Of a stretch of 9,290 nt of DNA, positions 1 through 5,383 are shown piece after piece. The stretch is from the NCBI GenBank assembly GCA_029881015.1, contig JAOUNK010000110.1, positions 1 to 9,290 on the forward strand, given 5' to 3'. Position numbers and translations under genes: made by a program. The notes under the pieces are model-generated. The model was not told the origin of the DNA. It ran no database searches and saw nothing but the letters and a program-made list of their open reading frames with translations. The first letter of the stretch is position 1. Every line of letters starts with the position of its first letter. The DNA is from Gammaproteobacteria bacterium. Lineage in GTDB: Bacteria; Pseudomonadota; Gammaproteobacteria; Steroidobacterales; Woeseiaceae.

Positions 1-127
1 GGGCGACAACGTGCAGATGGTTGTCGACCTGATCGCCCCGATCGCCATGGAAGATGGCCTGCGCTTCGCGATTCGCGAAGGCGGCCGTACCGTTGGCGCC
101 GGTGTCGTAGCAAAGATTATCGAGTAA
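1..127 (+). CDS. tuf: Elongation factor Tu, C-terminal fragment (5' end outside window)
   Basis: EF-Tu is the GTPase that delivers aminoacyl-tRNA to the ribosome in the cytoplasm. Only the last 41 full codons are present, read from position 2 to the TAA at 125-127. They encode the end of domain 3, including the conserved run LIAPIAMEDGLRFAIREGG (13 residues into the fragment's first half onward) and the terminal VGAGVVAKIIE, which is nearly identical to the end of proteobacterial EF-Tu. The G domain and start lie upstream of the window. EF-Tu is usually the last gene of the str operon (rpsL-rpsG-fusA-tuf), and here rpsJ follows 74 bases later on the same strand. No intrinsic terminator with a T-run is visible after the stop, so read-through into rpsJ is plausible. 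Identification is secure; which tuf copy this is cannot be told from the fragment. Confidence 0.97.
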   Translation, partial: GDNVQMVVDLIAPIAMEDGLRFAIREGGRTVGAGVVAKIIE

Positions 128-135
128 GAAGACCA

Positions 136-170
136 GGAGTCAGGGTCCAGAACGAAAGGACTCTGACCCC
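136..170. repeat. Imperfect 13-bp hairpin, REP-like, between tuf and rpsJ
   Basis: The arm GGAGTCAGGGTCC (136-148) pairs with GGACTCTGACCCC (158-170) around a 9-base loop (149-157). There are 11 Watson-Crick pairs, one G-T wobble (144/162) and one A-C mismatch (138/168). The stem is followed by ACGGCTCATT, not a T-run, so it is not a canonical intrinsic terminator. Its size, GC-rich arms and intergenic position resemble REP-type palindromes. I recall arms of the GGGTCAGAGTC type near REP-associated transposases in gammaproteobacteria, but that family link is inference. It could also protect or attenuate the tuf-rpsJ mRNA. Confidence 0.6.
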
Positions 171-201
171 ACGGCTCATTGCCCAATTTCCAGGAATAAA
201 C

Positions 202-516
202 ATGCCAGCTAATCAAAATATTCGTATTCGTCTGAAGGCCTTTGATCATCGGCTGATCGACAACTCAGCGCGTGAAATCGTCGATACAGCCAAGCGGACA
301 GGCGCCACCGTAAAGGGTCCGATTCCCCTGCCAATGAAGAAAGAGCGTTTCACGATCCTGGTCTCGCCGCACGTGAACAAGGATGCGCGCGATCAGTACG
401 AGATCCGTACGCACAAGCGTCTGATGGATATCGTGGATCCGACCGACAAGACGGTTGACGCCCTGATGAAGCTGGAGCTTCCCGCGGGCGTCGACGTGCA
501 AATCAAGCTAAATTAA
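202..516 (+). CDS. rpsJ: 30S ribosomal protein S10 (uS10, NusE)
   Basis: S10 sits in the head of the 30S subunit. As NusE it also pairs with NusB in transcription antitermination and can bind NusG. The protein has 104 residues against 103 in E. coli. Diagnostic segments are IRIRLKAFDHRLID (7-20), AKRTGATVKGPIPLP (30-44), and HVNKDARDQYEIRTHKRL (57-74), part of the long loop that reaches into 16S rRNA and the adjoining strand. The ATG at 202 is preceded by AGGA (191-194) at normal spacing and gives a family-length N terminus. The gene follows tuf by 74 bases and is separated from rplC by 490 bases, whereas in E. coli S10 leads the S10 operon and is close to rplC. It therefore probably belongs to the upstream str transcript. 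No unusual residue is seen. Confidence 0.98.
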   Translation: MPANQNIRIRLKAFDHRLIDNSAREIVDTAKRTGATVKGPIPLPMKKERFTILVSPHVNKDARDQYEIRTHKRLMDIVDPTDKTVDALMKLELPAGVDVQIKLN

Positions 517-518
517 TC

Positions 519-630
519 ACTTACGGCGGTCGCGCGGGCTACCGCCGGGACGTTGCACGCCGGAATGGCTCGCTGTGCTGCGCTTTATTTCCGGCATGCA
601 ACATCCCGACGGCCGCGCGGTCACGTAAGT
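519..630. repeat. 112-base long inverted repeat just after rpsJ
   Basis: This is the strongest palindrome in the window. Ends ACTTACG (519-525) and CGTAAGT (624-630) pair perfectly over 7 bp. Bases 528-537 pair with 613-622 (10 bp, two G-T wobbles). Bases 542-565 pair with 589-612 as a continuous 24-position arm with only three mismatches, each C on the left opposite A on the right (545/609, 551/603, 558/596). A 4-base bulge (538-541) and a 23-base loop (566-588) complete the fold. In a minus-strand transcript those three mismatches would become G-U pairs, giving an uninterrupted 24-bp stem. The T-run after it (637-640) is short and 6 bases away, so a standard terminator is doubtful. A MITE- or REP-like element, or an element limiting read-through from rpsJ, are the main readings. 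No clear target-site duplication is seen. Confidence 0.8.
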
Positions 631-659
631 AGTTGATTTTGCTTGCTTAAGGAAGAACT

Positions 660-718
660 AAAAAAAGCCGCTAATTTCGCCGCAAAGCGCTTGTAATAAG
701 GCTTGTGAGTCGTATAAT
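660..718 (+). promoter_or_regulatory. Predicted sigma70 promoter for rplC and downstream genes
   Basis: The -35 hexamer TTGTAA (691-696, four of six consensus bases) and a perfect -10 TATAAT (713-718) are separated by 16 bases. An A7 tract (660-666) and AATT (672-675) lie where an UP element would sit. Transcription should begin near 725, giving a leader of about 280 bases before rplC. The segment between -10 and the predicted start (TGCTGGC) is fairly GC-rich, which fits stringent control of r-protein promoters, though that is inference. This is the best promoter match I find in the non-coding parts of the window. Confidence 0.75.
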
Positions 719-724
719 TGCTGG

Positions 725-1006
725 CTCGCTGGATCAGGCCGGACCGGGAGTCGGCCCGAACCAGGATATGAACACCAGTCGCCAGGCAACCGAGGGCGAC
801 ACTGCAAATCCCGGAACCGCCGGACCGTCAGATTGATCGGTTCGGAGCCCAGGGTCAGCCCCAGCGCTACGAGGACGGAGTCCTCAGCAATGGCTGGCCC
901 TTTCGCGTGTCTGTAGGAAACAGCCAGCGCCAATCGAAGTGCTGGTGGTGACAACTGAATTTAGAGATTTGCGCTGACCAAAAGTAGTCAGTGAGAGGTT
1001 TTGAAC
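725..1006 (+). promoter_or_regulatory. Structured 5' leader of the rplC-led operon, candidate r-protein autoregulatory element
   Basis: No convincing protein gene fills this stretch, but stem-loops follow one another. Bases 737-740/753-756 and 742-744/750-752 form a bulged 7-bp stem, closed outside by 729-732/761-764. GTCGCC (778-783) pairs with GGCGAC (795-800). Bases 811-812 plus 814-818 pair with 839-845. GGGTCAGCC (852-860) pairs with GGCTGGCCC (892-900) around the inner hairpin GAGGAC-GGA-GTCCTC (871-885). GCCAGC (923-928) can pair either with 893-898 or with 941-946, so alternative folds exist. In E. coli, L4 controls the S10 operon through a leader upstream of rpsJ; here a comparable leader would lie upstream of rplC. 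I cannot show homology to the E. coli leader, so the ligand (L4 or another r-protein) is inference. Confidence 0.55.
993..998 (+). promoter_or_regulatory. Ribosome binding site deciding the rplC start
   Basis: GAGAGG lies 8 bases before the ATG at 1007. It is only 2 bases from the in-frame TTG at 1001 and 14 from the ATG at 1013. This favours 1007 as the rplC start. Confidence 0.75.
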
Positions 1007-1651
1007 ATGACGATGGGTCTTGTTGGCCGCAAGTGCGGCATGACACGTGTCTTCACGGACGACGGAGTTTCGATTCCGGTCACCGTGATCGAGGCACAAC
1101 CAAACCGAATCACACAGGTGAAAACCGTGGAGACCGACGGCTACCGTGCGCTGCAAGTTGCAGCCGGCAGTCGCAAAGCGTCTCGGGTGAGTAAACCTGC
1201 AGCCGGCCACTTTGCAGCGGCGAAGGTAGAAGCCGGCGACTTATTCACTGAGTTCCGCCTGGAGGACACCGATGCAGGTGACTTCGAGAAAGGTGGCGAG
1301 CTCAAGGTTGACCTCTTCGAGGAAGGCCAGAAGGTTGACGTGATCGGGACGTCCATTGGTAAGGGCTTCGCCGGTACGGTCAAGCGCCACAACTTCAGCA
1401 TGCAGGACGCGACGCACGGCAACTCGCTGTCCCATCGTGCGCCAGGGTCGATTGGTCAGAATCAGTCGCCCGGCCGCGTATTCAAGGGCAAGAAGATGTC
1501 CGGCCATATGGGCAACGTTCGCCGCACCGTGCAGAACCTCGAGATTGTGCGCGTCGATGCCGAGCGGAATGTTCTTCTGATCAAGGGCGCTGTCCCGGGT
1601 CACGCAGGCGGCAAGGTTATTGTCCGTCCTGCGATCAAGGCCAAGCGATAA
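1007..1651 (+). CDS. rplC: 50S ribosomal protein L3 (uL3)
   Basis: L3 is an early-assembly large-subunit protein that binds 23S rRNA near the 3' end; its internal extension approaches the peptidyl transferase centre. With the ATG at 1007 the protein has 214 residues (209 in E. coli). It begins MTMGLVGRKCGMTRVF, and the SD GAGAGG supports this start over the TTG six bases upstream. Family marks include SIPVTVIEA (22-30), GKGFAGTVKRHNF (118-130), QDATHGNSLSHR (133-144) and PGSIGQNQSPGRVFKGKKM. The glutamine at 153 corresponds to E. coli Gln150, the residue methylated by PrmB. The gene follows a long promoter-bearing leader and precedes rplD by 13 bases, so it looks like the first gene of a long operon. 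Identification is secure; the exact N terminus is slightly uncertain. Confidence 0.97.
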   Translation: MTMGLVGRKCGMTRVFTDDGVSIPVTVIEAQPNRITQVKTVETDGYRALQVAAGSRKASRVSKPAAGHFAAAKVEAGDLFTEFRLEDTDAGDFEKGGELKVDLFEEGQKVDVIGTSIGKGFAGTVKRHNFSMQDATHGNSLSHRAPGSIGQNQSPGRVFKGKKMSGHMGNVRRTVQNLEIVRVDAERNVLLIKGAVPGHAGGKVIVRPAIKAKR

Positions 1652-1664
1652 GGGGCGCCTGAAG

Positions 1665-2267
1665 ATGAAACTGAAACTGCAGGACAAAGGTTCCGTTGAT
1701 GTTCTCGATGCCGCATTCGGCGTGGAGTACAACGAAGCTCTCGTGCACCAGGTTGTCACGGCGTACCTCGCCGGCAGCCGCGCGGGTACCAAGGCCCAGA
1801 AAAATCGTGCGGCTGTTCGTGGCGGCGGAGCCAAGCCCTGGCGCCAGAAAGGCACCGGTCGCGCTCGCGCCGGTACCATCCGCAGCCCGATCTTCGTCGG
1901 CGGTGGCCGCGCGTTTGCCGCGCAGCCGCGTGACCATGACCAGAAGGTCAACAAGAAGATGTACCGCGCGGCTCTGCGCTCGGTGTTGTCTGAGCTGGTT
2001 CGCCAGGATCGCCTGGTTATCGTCAACGAGCTTGAGCTCGAGGCACCGAAGACCAGGCTGCTGGCATCGAAATTGAAGGAACTCGATCTGGATAACGTGC
2101 TGATCCTGAACGAGGCCTTTGACGAGAAGGTGTTCCTGGCCGCTCGCAACCTGCCGAACGTCGGTATTTGCGACGTTGCCTCGATGGACCCGGTTGTTTT
2201 GATTCGCTTCGAAAAGGTGTTGGTGACGCTGCCGGCACTGAAGCTGATTGAGGAGCGTCTGTCATGA
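1665..2267 (+). CDS. rplD: 50S ribosomal protein L4 (uL4)
   Basis: L4 binds domain I of 23S rRNA, and its extended loop lines the exit-tunnel constriction with L22. In E. coli, L4 also represses its own operon through the S10 leader, which makes it the first candidate ligand for the leader found upstream of rplC. The protein has 200 residues (201 in E. coli). It shows NEALVHQVVTAYLAGSR (23-39) and the tunnel loop KPWRQKGTGRARAG (57-70); Lys62 matches E. coli Lys63, where change gives macrolide resistance, and is unaltered here. The C-terminal half carries DHDQKVNKKMYRAALRS. The ATG at 1665 follows AAGGGG (1650-1655) by 9 bases, and an in-frame reading upstream would overlap the end of rplC. 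The TGA overlaps the rplW ATG (ATGA), implying coupled translation. Confidence 0.97.
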   Translation: MKLKLQDKGSVDVLDAAFGVEYNEALVHQVVTAYLAGSRAGTKAQKNRAAVRGGGAKPWRQKGTGRARAGTIRSPIFVGGGRAFAAQPRDHDQKVNKKMYRAALRSVLSELVRQDRLVIVNELELEAPKTRLLASKLKELDLDNVLILNEAFDEKVFLAARNLPNVGICDVASMDPVVLIRFEKVLVTLPALKLIEERLS

Positions 2268-2572
2268 GCTTAGCTTCCCACCAGGAAAGATTGATGACGG
2301 TTATCCGCGGCCCGCACCTTTCGGAAAAGGCGCATTTCGCAGCGGAAAAGAACCAGGTCGTACTTAAGGTCCGCACCGACGCTACGAAGAAAGAAATCAA
2401 GCAGGCCGTTGAGCTGCTCTTCGAGGTCCAGGTGGACAACGTCCAGGTCGTTAACGTCAACGGCAAGAACAAGCGCTTCCAGCAGACGAAAGGTCGTCGC
2501 AACGACTGGAAGAAAGCCTACGTGAGGCTGGCCGAAGGAAGCTCTCTCGAAGAGTTCTTCGGCGGCGAATAA
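2264..2572 (+). CDS. rplW: 50S ribosomal protein L23 (uL23)
   Basis: L23 lies at the mouth of the polypeptide exit tunnel, where trigger factor and SRP dock. The protein has 102 residues (100 in E. coli), with RGPHLSEKA at 15-23; Glu21 corresponds to E. coli Glu18, the key trigger-factor contact. The segment DATKKEIKQAVELLFEV (39-55) and the basic C-terminal GRRNDWKKAYVRL (77-89) are typical. The ATG at 2264 overlaps the rplD stop by 4 bases and has AGGAG at 2251-2255, 8 bases upstream, inside rplD. A second ATG at codon 11 would give a shorter protein lacking the usual N-terminal residues and is less likely. Position between rplD and rplB is the standard S10 order. Nothing unusual is seen. 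Confidence 0.97.
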   Translation: MSLASHQERLMTVIRGPHLSEKAHFAAEKNQVVLKVRTDATKKEIKQAVELLFEVQVDNVQVVNVNGKNKRFQQTKGRRNDWKKAYVRLAEGSSLEEFFGGE

Positions 2573-2585
2573 AGGTTAGATAATC

Positions 2586-3416
2586 ATGTCACTGCACAAA
2601 GCCAAACCGACATCCGCTGGGCGCCGTTTCGTCGTTGCCGTCAAGACGCCGGAACTTTATAAGGGCGGGCCTTACGCGCCGCTGCTCGAGAAGAAGACAT
2701 CGAAAGGCGGTCGCAACAACAACGGCCGTATTACGATTCGTCACCAGGGTGGTGGTCACAAGCAGCGCTATCGCATTATCGACTTCCAGCGCGACAAGGA
2801 TGGCATTTCGGGCATCGTTGAACGCCTCGAGTACGATCCGAATCGCAGCGCACACATCGCGCTGATCAAGTACGCCGATGGCGAGCGCCGTTACATCCTG
2901 GCGGCGAAGGGCCTGCGGGCCGGCGATAAGGTCATCAGCGGCGAAGATGCACCGATCAAGCCGGGCAATGCCCTGCCGATCCGTGCGATTCCCGTCGGTA
3001 CAACGGTTCACAACGTTGAGATGAAGCCGGGGAAGGGTGGTCAGCTGGTCCGCTCGGCCGGGGCTTCGGCTCAGCTCGCTGCTCGCGAAGGTGCTTACGC
3101 AACGCTGCGTTTGCGCTCTGGCGAAATGCGCAGAATTCACGTCGACTGCCGTGCAACGGTGGGCGAAGTTGGTCATGGCGAACACAACCTGCGCAAGCTC
3201 GGTAAAGCCGGTGCCAAACGCTGGAGAGGTGTGCGTCCGACGGTTCGCGGCGTCGCCATGAACCCGGTCGATCACCCGCATGGTGGTGGTGAAGGCCGCA
3301 CGTCGGGTGGCCGTCATCCGGTCAGCCCGTGGGGCACGCCGACCAAGGGCGCGAAGACGCGCTCCAACAAGCGTACGGACAGCATGATTGTTCGCCGTCG
3401 CAACAAGAAGCGCTAA
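2586..3416 (+). CDS. rplB: 50S ribosomal protein L2 (uL2)
   Basis: L2 is one of the most conserved large-subunit proteins, needed for subunit association and peptidyl transferase centre integrity. The protein has 276 residues (273 in E. coli). The N-terminal OB-fold region includes GGRNNNGRITIRHQGGGHKQ (41-60). The middle SH3-like region has IPVGTTVHNVEMKPGKGGQL (135-154). The C-terminal tail carries the signature NPVDHPHGGGEGR (226-238); His230 matches E. coli His229, linked to ribosomal activity. The end, SNKRTDSMIVRRRNKKR, is strongly basic, as expected for an rRNA-binding extension. The ATG at 2586 has AAAGG (2571-2575) overlapping the rplW stop, 10 bases upstream. It lies 13 bases after rplW and 15 before rpsS. 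Identification is certain. Confidence 0.98.
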   Translation: MSLHKAKPTSAGRRFVVAVKTPELYKGGPYAPLLEKKTSKGGRNNNGRITIRHQGGGHKQRYRIIDFQRDKDGISGIVERLEYDPNRSAHIALIKYADGERRYILAAKGLRAGDKVISGEDAPIKPGNALPIRAIPVGTTVHNVEMKPGKGGQLVRSAGASAQLAAREGAYATLRLRSGEMRRIHVDCRATVGEVGHGEHNLRKLGKAGAKRWRGVRPTVRGVAMNPVDHPHGGGEGRTSGGRHPVSPWGTPTKGAKTRSNKRTDSMIVRRRNKKR

Positions 3417-3431
3417 TTAAGGATTTCGAAG

Positions 3432-3704
3432 ATGCCGCGTAGTGTAAGAAAAGGCCCATTCGTCGATGAGCACCTGGCGAAGAAGGTAGCCGAAGCAGCT
3501 AAAAAGAACGATCGTCGCCCGATCAAGACCTGGTCGCGTCGCTCGATGGTACTGCCGGATATGGTCGGTCTGACCATTGCCGTCCATAACGGACGCCAGC
3601 ACGTGCCGGTTCTGATTTCGGAAAATATGGTCGGTCACAAACTCGGTGAGTTTTCGATGACCCGCACGTTCCGCGGTCACTCCGGTGATCGCAAGACGAA
3701 GTAA
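3432..3704 (+). CDS. rpsS: 30S ribosomal protein S19 (uS19)
   Basis: S19 sits in the 30S head, forms a complex with S13 and contacts A-site tRNA and intersubunit bridges. The protein has 90 residues (92 in E. coli). It begins MPRSVRKGPFVDEHLAKKV, carries KTWSRRSMVLPDMVGLTIAVHNG (32-54, with the invariant WSRRS at 34-38), and ends with GHKLGEFSMTRTFRGH (68-83) before a basic tail. The ATG at 3432 follows AAGGA (3419-3423) by 8 bases. It lies 15 bases after rplB and 17 before rplV in the standard S10 order. There is no truncation or odd residue. Confidence 0.98.
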   Translation: MPRSVRKGPFVDEHLAKKVAEAAKKNDRRPIKTWSRRSMVLPDMVGLTIAVHNGRQHVPVLISENMVGHKLGEFSMTRTFRGHSGDRKTK

Positions 3705-3721
3705 GGCGAAGGAGCAGGTTC

Positions 3722-4054
3722 ATGCAAGTTGCAGCAACACTCAGATACGCACGTATCTCGCCGCAGAAATGCAGGCTGGTGGCTGATGTCATCCGCGGCA
3801 AGACTGTCGACGAGGCACTGCGCACACTGACTTTTTCGCCGCAGAAAAGCGCTCGCATCGTAAAGAAGGTTCTTGAATCGGCTGTGGCTAACGCCGAGCA
3901 CAATCACGGTGCCGATATCGACGAATTGAAAGTCGCGACTATTGAAGTAAACGAGGCGCCGACGTTCCGTCGTTACCGCGCTCGTGCAAAAGGCCGTGGC
4001 GCACGGATCATCAAGCGGAACAGCCACATAACAGTCCGCGTCGGAGACGAGTAA
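3722..4054 (+). CDS. rplV: 50S ribosomal protein L22 (uL22)
   Basis: L22 touches all six 23S rRNA domains, and its long beta-hairpin lines the exit tunnel opposite L4. The protein has 110 residues, the same as in E. coli. The N-terminal half shows ISPQKCRLVADVIRGK (12-27), and the central part VKKVLESAVANAEHN with GADIDEL. The hairpin segment reads APTFRRYRARAKGRGARI, in place of the E. coli PSMKRIMPRAKGRADRI, an ordinary variant. SHITVRV closes the protein. AAGGAG (3709-3714) sits 7 bases before the ATG at 3722, the best Shine-Dalgarno match I noticed in the window. rpsC starts 5 bases after the stop, suggesting coupled translation. Confidence 0.97.
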   Translation: MQVAATLRYARISPQKCRLVADVIRGKTVDEALRTLTFSPQKSARIVKKVLESAVANAEHNHGADIDELKVATIEVNEAPTFRRYRARAKGRGARIIKRNSHITVRVGDE

Positions 4055-4059
4055 GTAAT

Positions 4060-4752
4060 ATGGGCCAAAAAGTACATCCAACAGGCATTCGCCTCGGCAT
4101 CGTCAAAGACTGGGCGTCCAAGTGGTATGCCGATTCGAAGGTGTTTCCGAAGTACATCAGCGCAGATCACGACATACGTGTCTACATCAAGAAGAAGCTG
4201 AAGGATGCCTCGGTTAGCCGCGTCACCATCGAGCGTCCGGCCAGCAAGGTCAATATCACGATTCATACGGCACGTCCGGGCATCGTAATTGGCAAGAAGG
4301 GCGAGGACATCGAGAAGCTGCGGGCTGAGGTGTCGAAGATGGTTGGCATGCCCATCCAGGATGTTCGCATCAACATCAACGAGGTGCGTAAGCCTGAACT
4401 GGATGCACAGCTGGTTGCCGAGGGCATTGCGCAGCAGCTCGAGCGTCGCGTCATGTTCCGTCGGGCAATGAAGCGCTCGGTTACGAACACGATGCGTGTC
4501 GGCGCTGAGGGCATCAAGGTCAAGGTTGGCGGTCGCCTGAACGGCGCGGAAATCGCACGTTCGGAATGGTACCGCGAGGGTCGTGTTCCGCTGCATACGC
4601 TGCGAGCGGACATCGACTACGGCACGGCCGAGGCTCACACGACCTACGGTGTGATCGGCGTGAAAGTCTGGATTTTCAAGGGCGAAGTCTTCGACAAGCC
4701 CGAAGCGGTTCCGGCCGAGCCTGCAGAAGCGGCCGCCGGTGCGCGTTCGTAA
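4060..4752 (+). CDS. rpsC: 30S ribosomal protein S3 (uS3)
   Basis: S3 lies at the mRNA entry channel of the 30S head and contributes to the ribosome's mRNA-unwinding activity. The protein has 230 residues (233 in E. coli). It begins MGQKVHPTGIRLGI; a type 2 KH domain carries GIVIGKKGEDIEKL with the GxxG loop at 78-81. The basic RRAMKR patch (134-139) corresponds to residues implicated in helicase activity in E. coli S3. The C-terminal domain has GRLNGAEIARSEWYREG and AHTTYGVIGVKVWIFKGE. The last 20 or so residues are alanine- and glutamate-rich, with few basic residues, where the E. coli tail is basic; this end varies widely in the family. Only a weak SD precedes the ATG 5 bases after the rplV stop, so it probably relies on coupling to rplV. 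Confidence 0.97.
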   Translation: MGQKVHPTGIRLGIVKDWASKWYADSKVFPKYISADHDIRVYIKKKLKDASVSRVTIERPASKVNITIHTARPGIVIGKKGEDIEKLRAEVSKMVGMPIQDVRININEVRKPELDAQLVAEGIAQQLERRVMFRRAMKRSVTNTMRVGAEGIKVKVGGRLNGAEIARSEWYREGRVPLHTLRADIDYGTAEAHTTYGVIGVKVWIFKGEVFDKPEAVPAEPAEAAAGARS

Positions 4753-4763
4753 GGAATAGATAG

Positions 4764-5177
4764 ATGTTACAGCCAAAACGAACAAAGTTTCGCAAGCAGA
4801 TGAAGGGTCGCAACCGCGGCCTGGCACAGCGCGGAAGTGATGTTTCTTTCGGTCAGTACGGTCTGAAAGCTACCGGCCGCGGTCGTCTGACGGCTCGTCA
4901 GATCGAGGCAGCTCGCCGGGCCATGACGCGTCACATCAAGCGTGGCGGCAAGATCTGGATTCGCGTTTTTCCGGACAAGCCGATCACGACCAAGCCGCTT
5001 GAGGTGCGCCAGGGTAAGGGTAAAGGCAACGTTGAGTACTGGGTTTGCCAGATTCAGCCGGGCCGCGTCCTGTATGAAATGGAAGGTGTTTCGGAAGAGA
5101 TCGCACGCGAGGCATTTCGCCTGGCGGCTGCGAAGCTGCCGTTTGGCACCAAGTTTGTATCACGGCAGGTGATGTGA
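4764..5177 (+). CDS. rplP: 50S ribosomal protein L16 (uL16)
   Basis: L16 binds 23S rRNA near the A site and helps organise tRNA binding in the large subunit. The protein has 137 residues (136 in E. coli). It begins MLQPKRTKFRKQMKGRNRG and contains GRGRLTARQIEAARRAMTRH (38-57), KIWIRVFPDKPIT (63-75) and VRQGKGKGNVEYWV. Arg82 matches E. coli Arg81, the residue hydroxylated by the oxygenase RoxA/YcfD; whether this organism has that enzyme cannot be seen here. There is a one-residue insertion near position 23 relative to E. coli. AAGGA (4751-4755), overlapping the rpsC stop, lies 8 bases before the ATG. The TGA shares its last base with the rpmC ATG, so the two are coupled. Confidence 0.97.
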   Translation: MLQPKRTKFRKQMKGRNRGLAQRGSDVSFGQYGLKATGRGRLTARQIEAARRAMTRHIKRGGKIWIRVFPDKPITTKPLEVRQGKGKGNVEYWVCQIQPGRVLYEMEGVSEEIAREAFRLAAAKLPFGTKFVSRQVM

Positions 5178-5383
5178 TGAAGGCAGAAGATCTTAGGGCC
5201 AAGTCGGTCGACGAGCTCAACGACGAACTCGTTGCGCTGCGTCGTGAGCAGTTCAACCTGCGCATGCAGCATGCGACGGGTGAGCTGAATAGAAATCATG
5301 AGCACGGTCGTGTCAGGAAGGACATTGCGCGCGTCAAAACGGTTCTGGTTGAGCTTTCGCGTGCAGCGGGTGAAAACAAATGA
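5177..5383 (+). CDS. rpmC: 50S ribosomal protein L29 (uL29)
   Basis: L29 is a small helical-hairpin protein beside L23 at the exit-tunnel mouth, near the SRP and trigger-factor docking site. With the ATG at 5177 the protein has 68 residues (63 in E. coli), beginning MKAEDLRAKSVDELNDEL. The central RREQFNLRMQHATGEL (22-37) is the family signature, and VRKDIARVKTVL follows. A GTG at 5174 is in frame but adds only one residue and lies closer to the SD-like AGGTGA (5167-5172); the ATG, which gives the normal MKA start, is preferred. The start overlaps the rplP stop by one base (TGATG) and the end overlaps rpsQ by four (ATGA). The short C-terminal extension is unremarkable. Confidence 0.95.
   Translation: MKAEDLRAKSVDELNDELVALRREQFNLRMQHATGELNRNHEHGRVRKDIARVKTVLVELSRAAGENK

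Noticed and set aside
519..640. Long inverted repeat as a classic rho-independent terminator
   Set aside because: The only T-run (637-640) is four bases long and begins 6 bases after the stem. The stem is far longer than typical terminators and is not followed immediately by Ts.
768..836. 22-codon plus-strand ORF in the leader
   Set aside because: The ATG has AGGA only one base upstream and the next purine-rich site is 17 bases away, so initiation is unlikely. It also runs through several stem-loops.
1001..1006. TTG at 1001 as the rplC start
   Set aside because: It would leave only 2 bases to the SD at 993-998 and lengthen the N terminus beyond the family norm. ATG at 1007 fits spacing and alignment.
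658..1210. Minus-strand open frames (658-954 and 884-1210) across the rplC leader
   Set aside because: They cover the promoter and stem-loop region, have no family resemblance, and are explained by base composition. The plus-strand promoter and structures account better for the stretch.
1241..2149. 302-codon minus-strand open frame opposite rplC and rplD
   Set aside because: It is fully antisense to two certain r-protein genes, is rich in Arg and Ser as expected of a GC-rich shadow frame, shows no recognisable domain and has no SD of note. Similar minus-strand frames at 3973-4827 and 6399-7364 are rejected for the same reasons.
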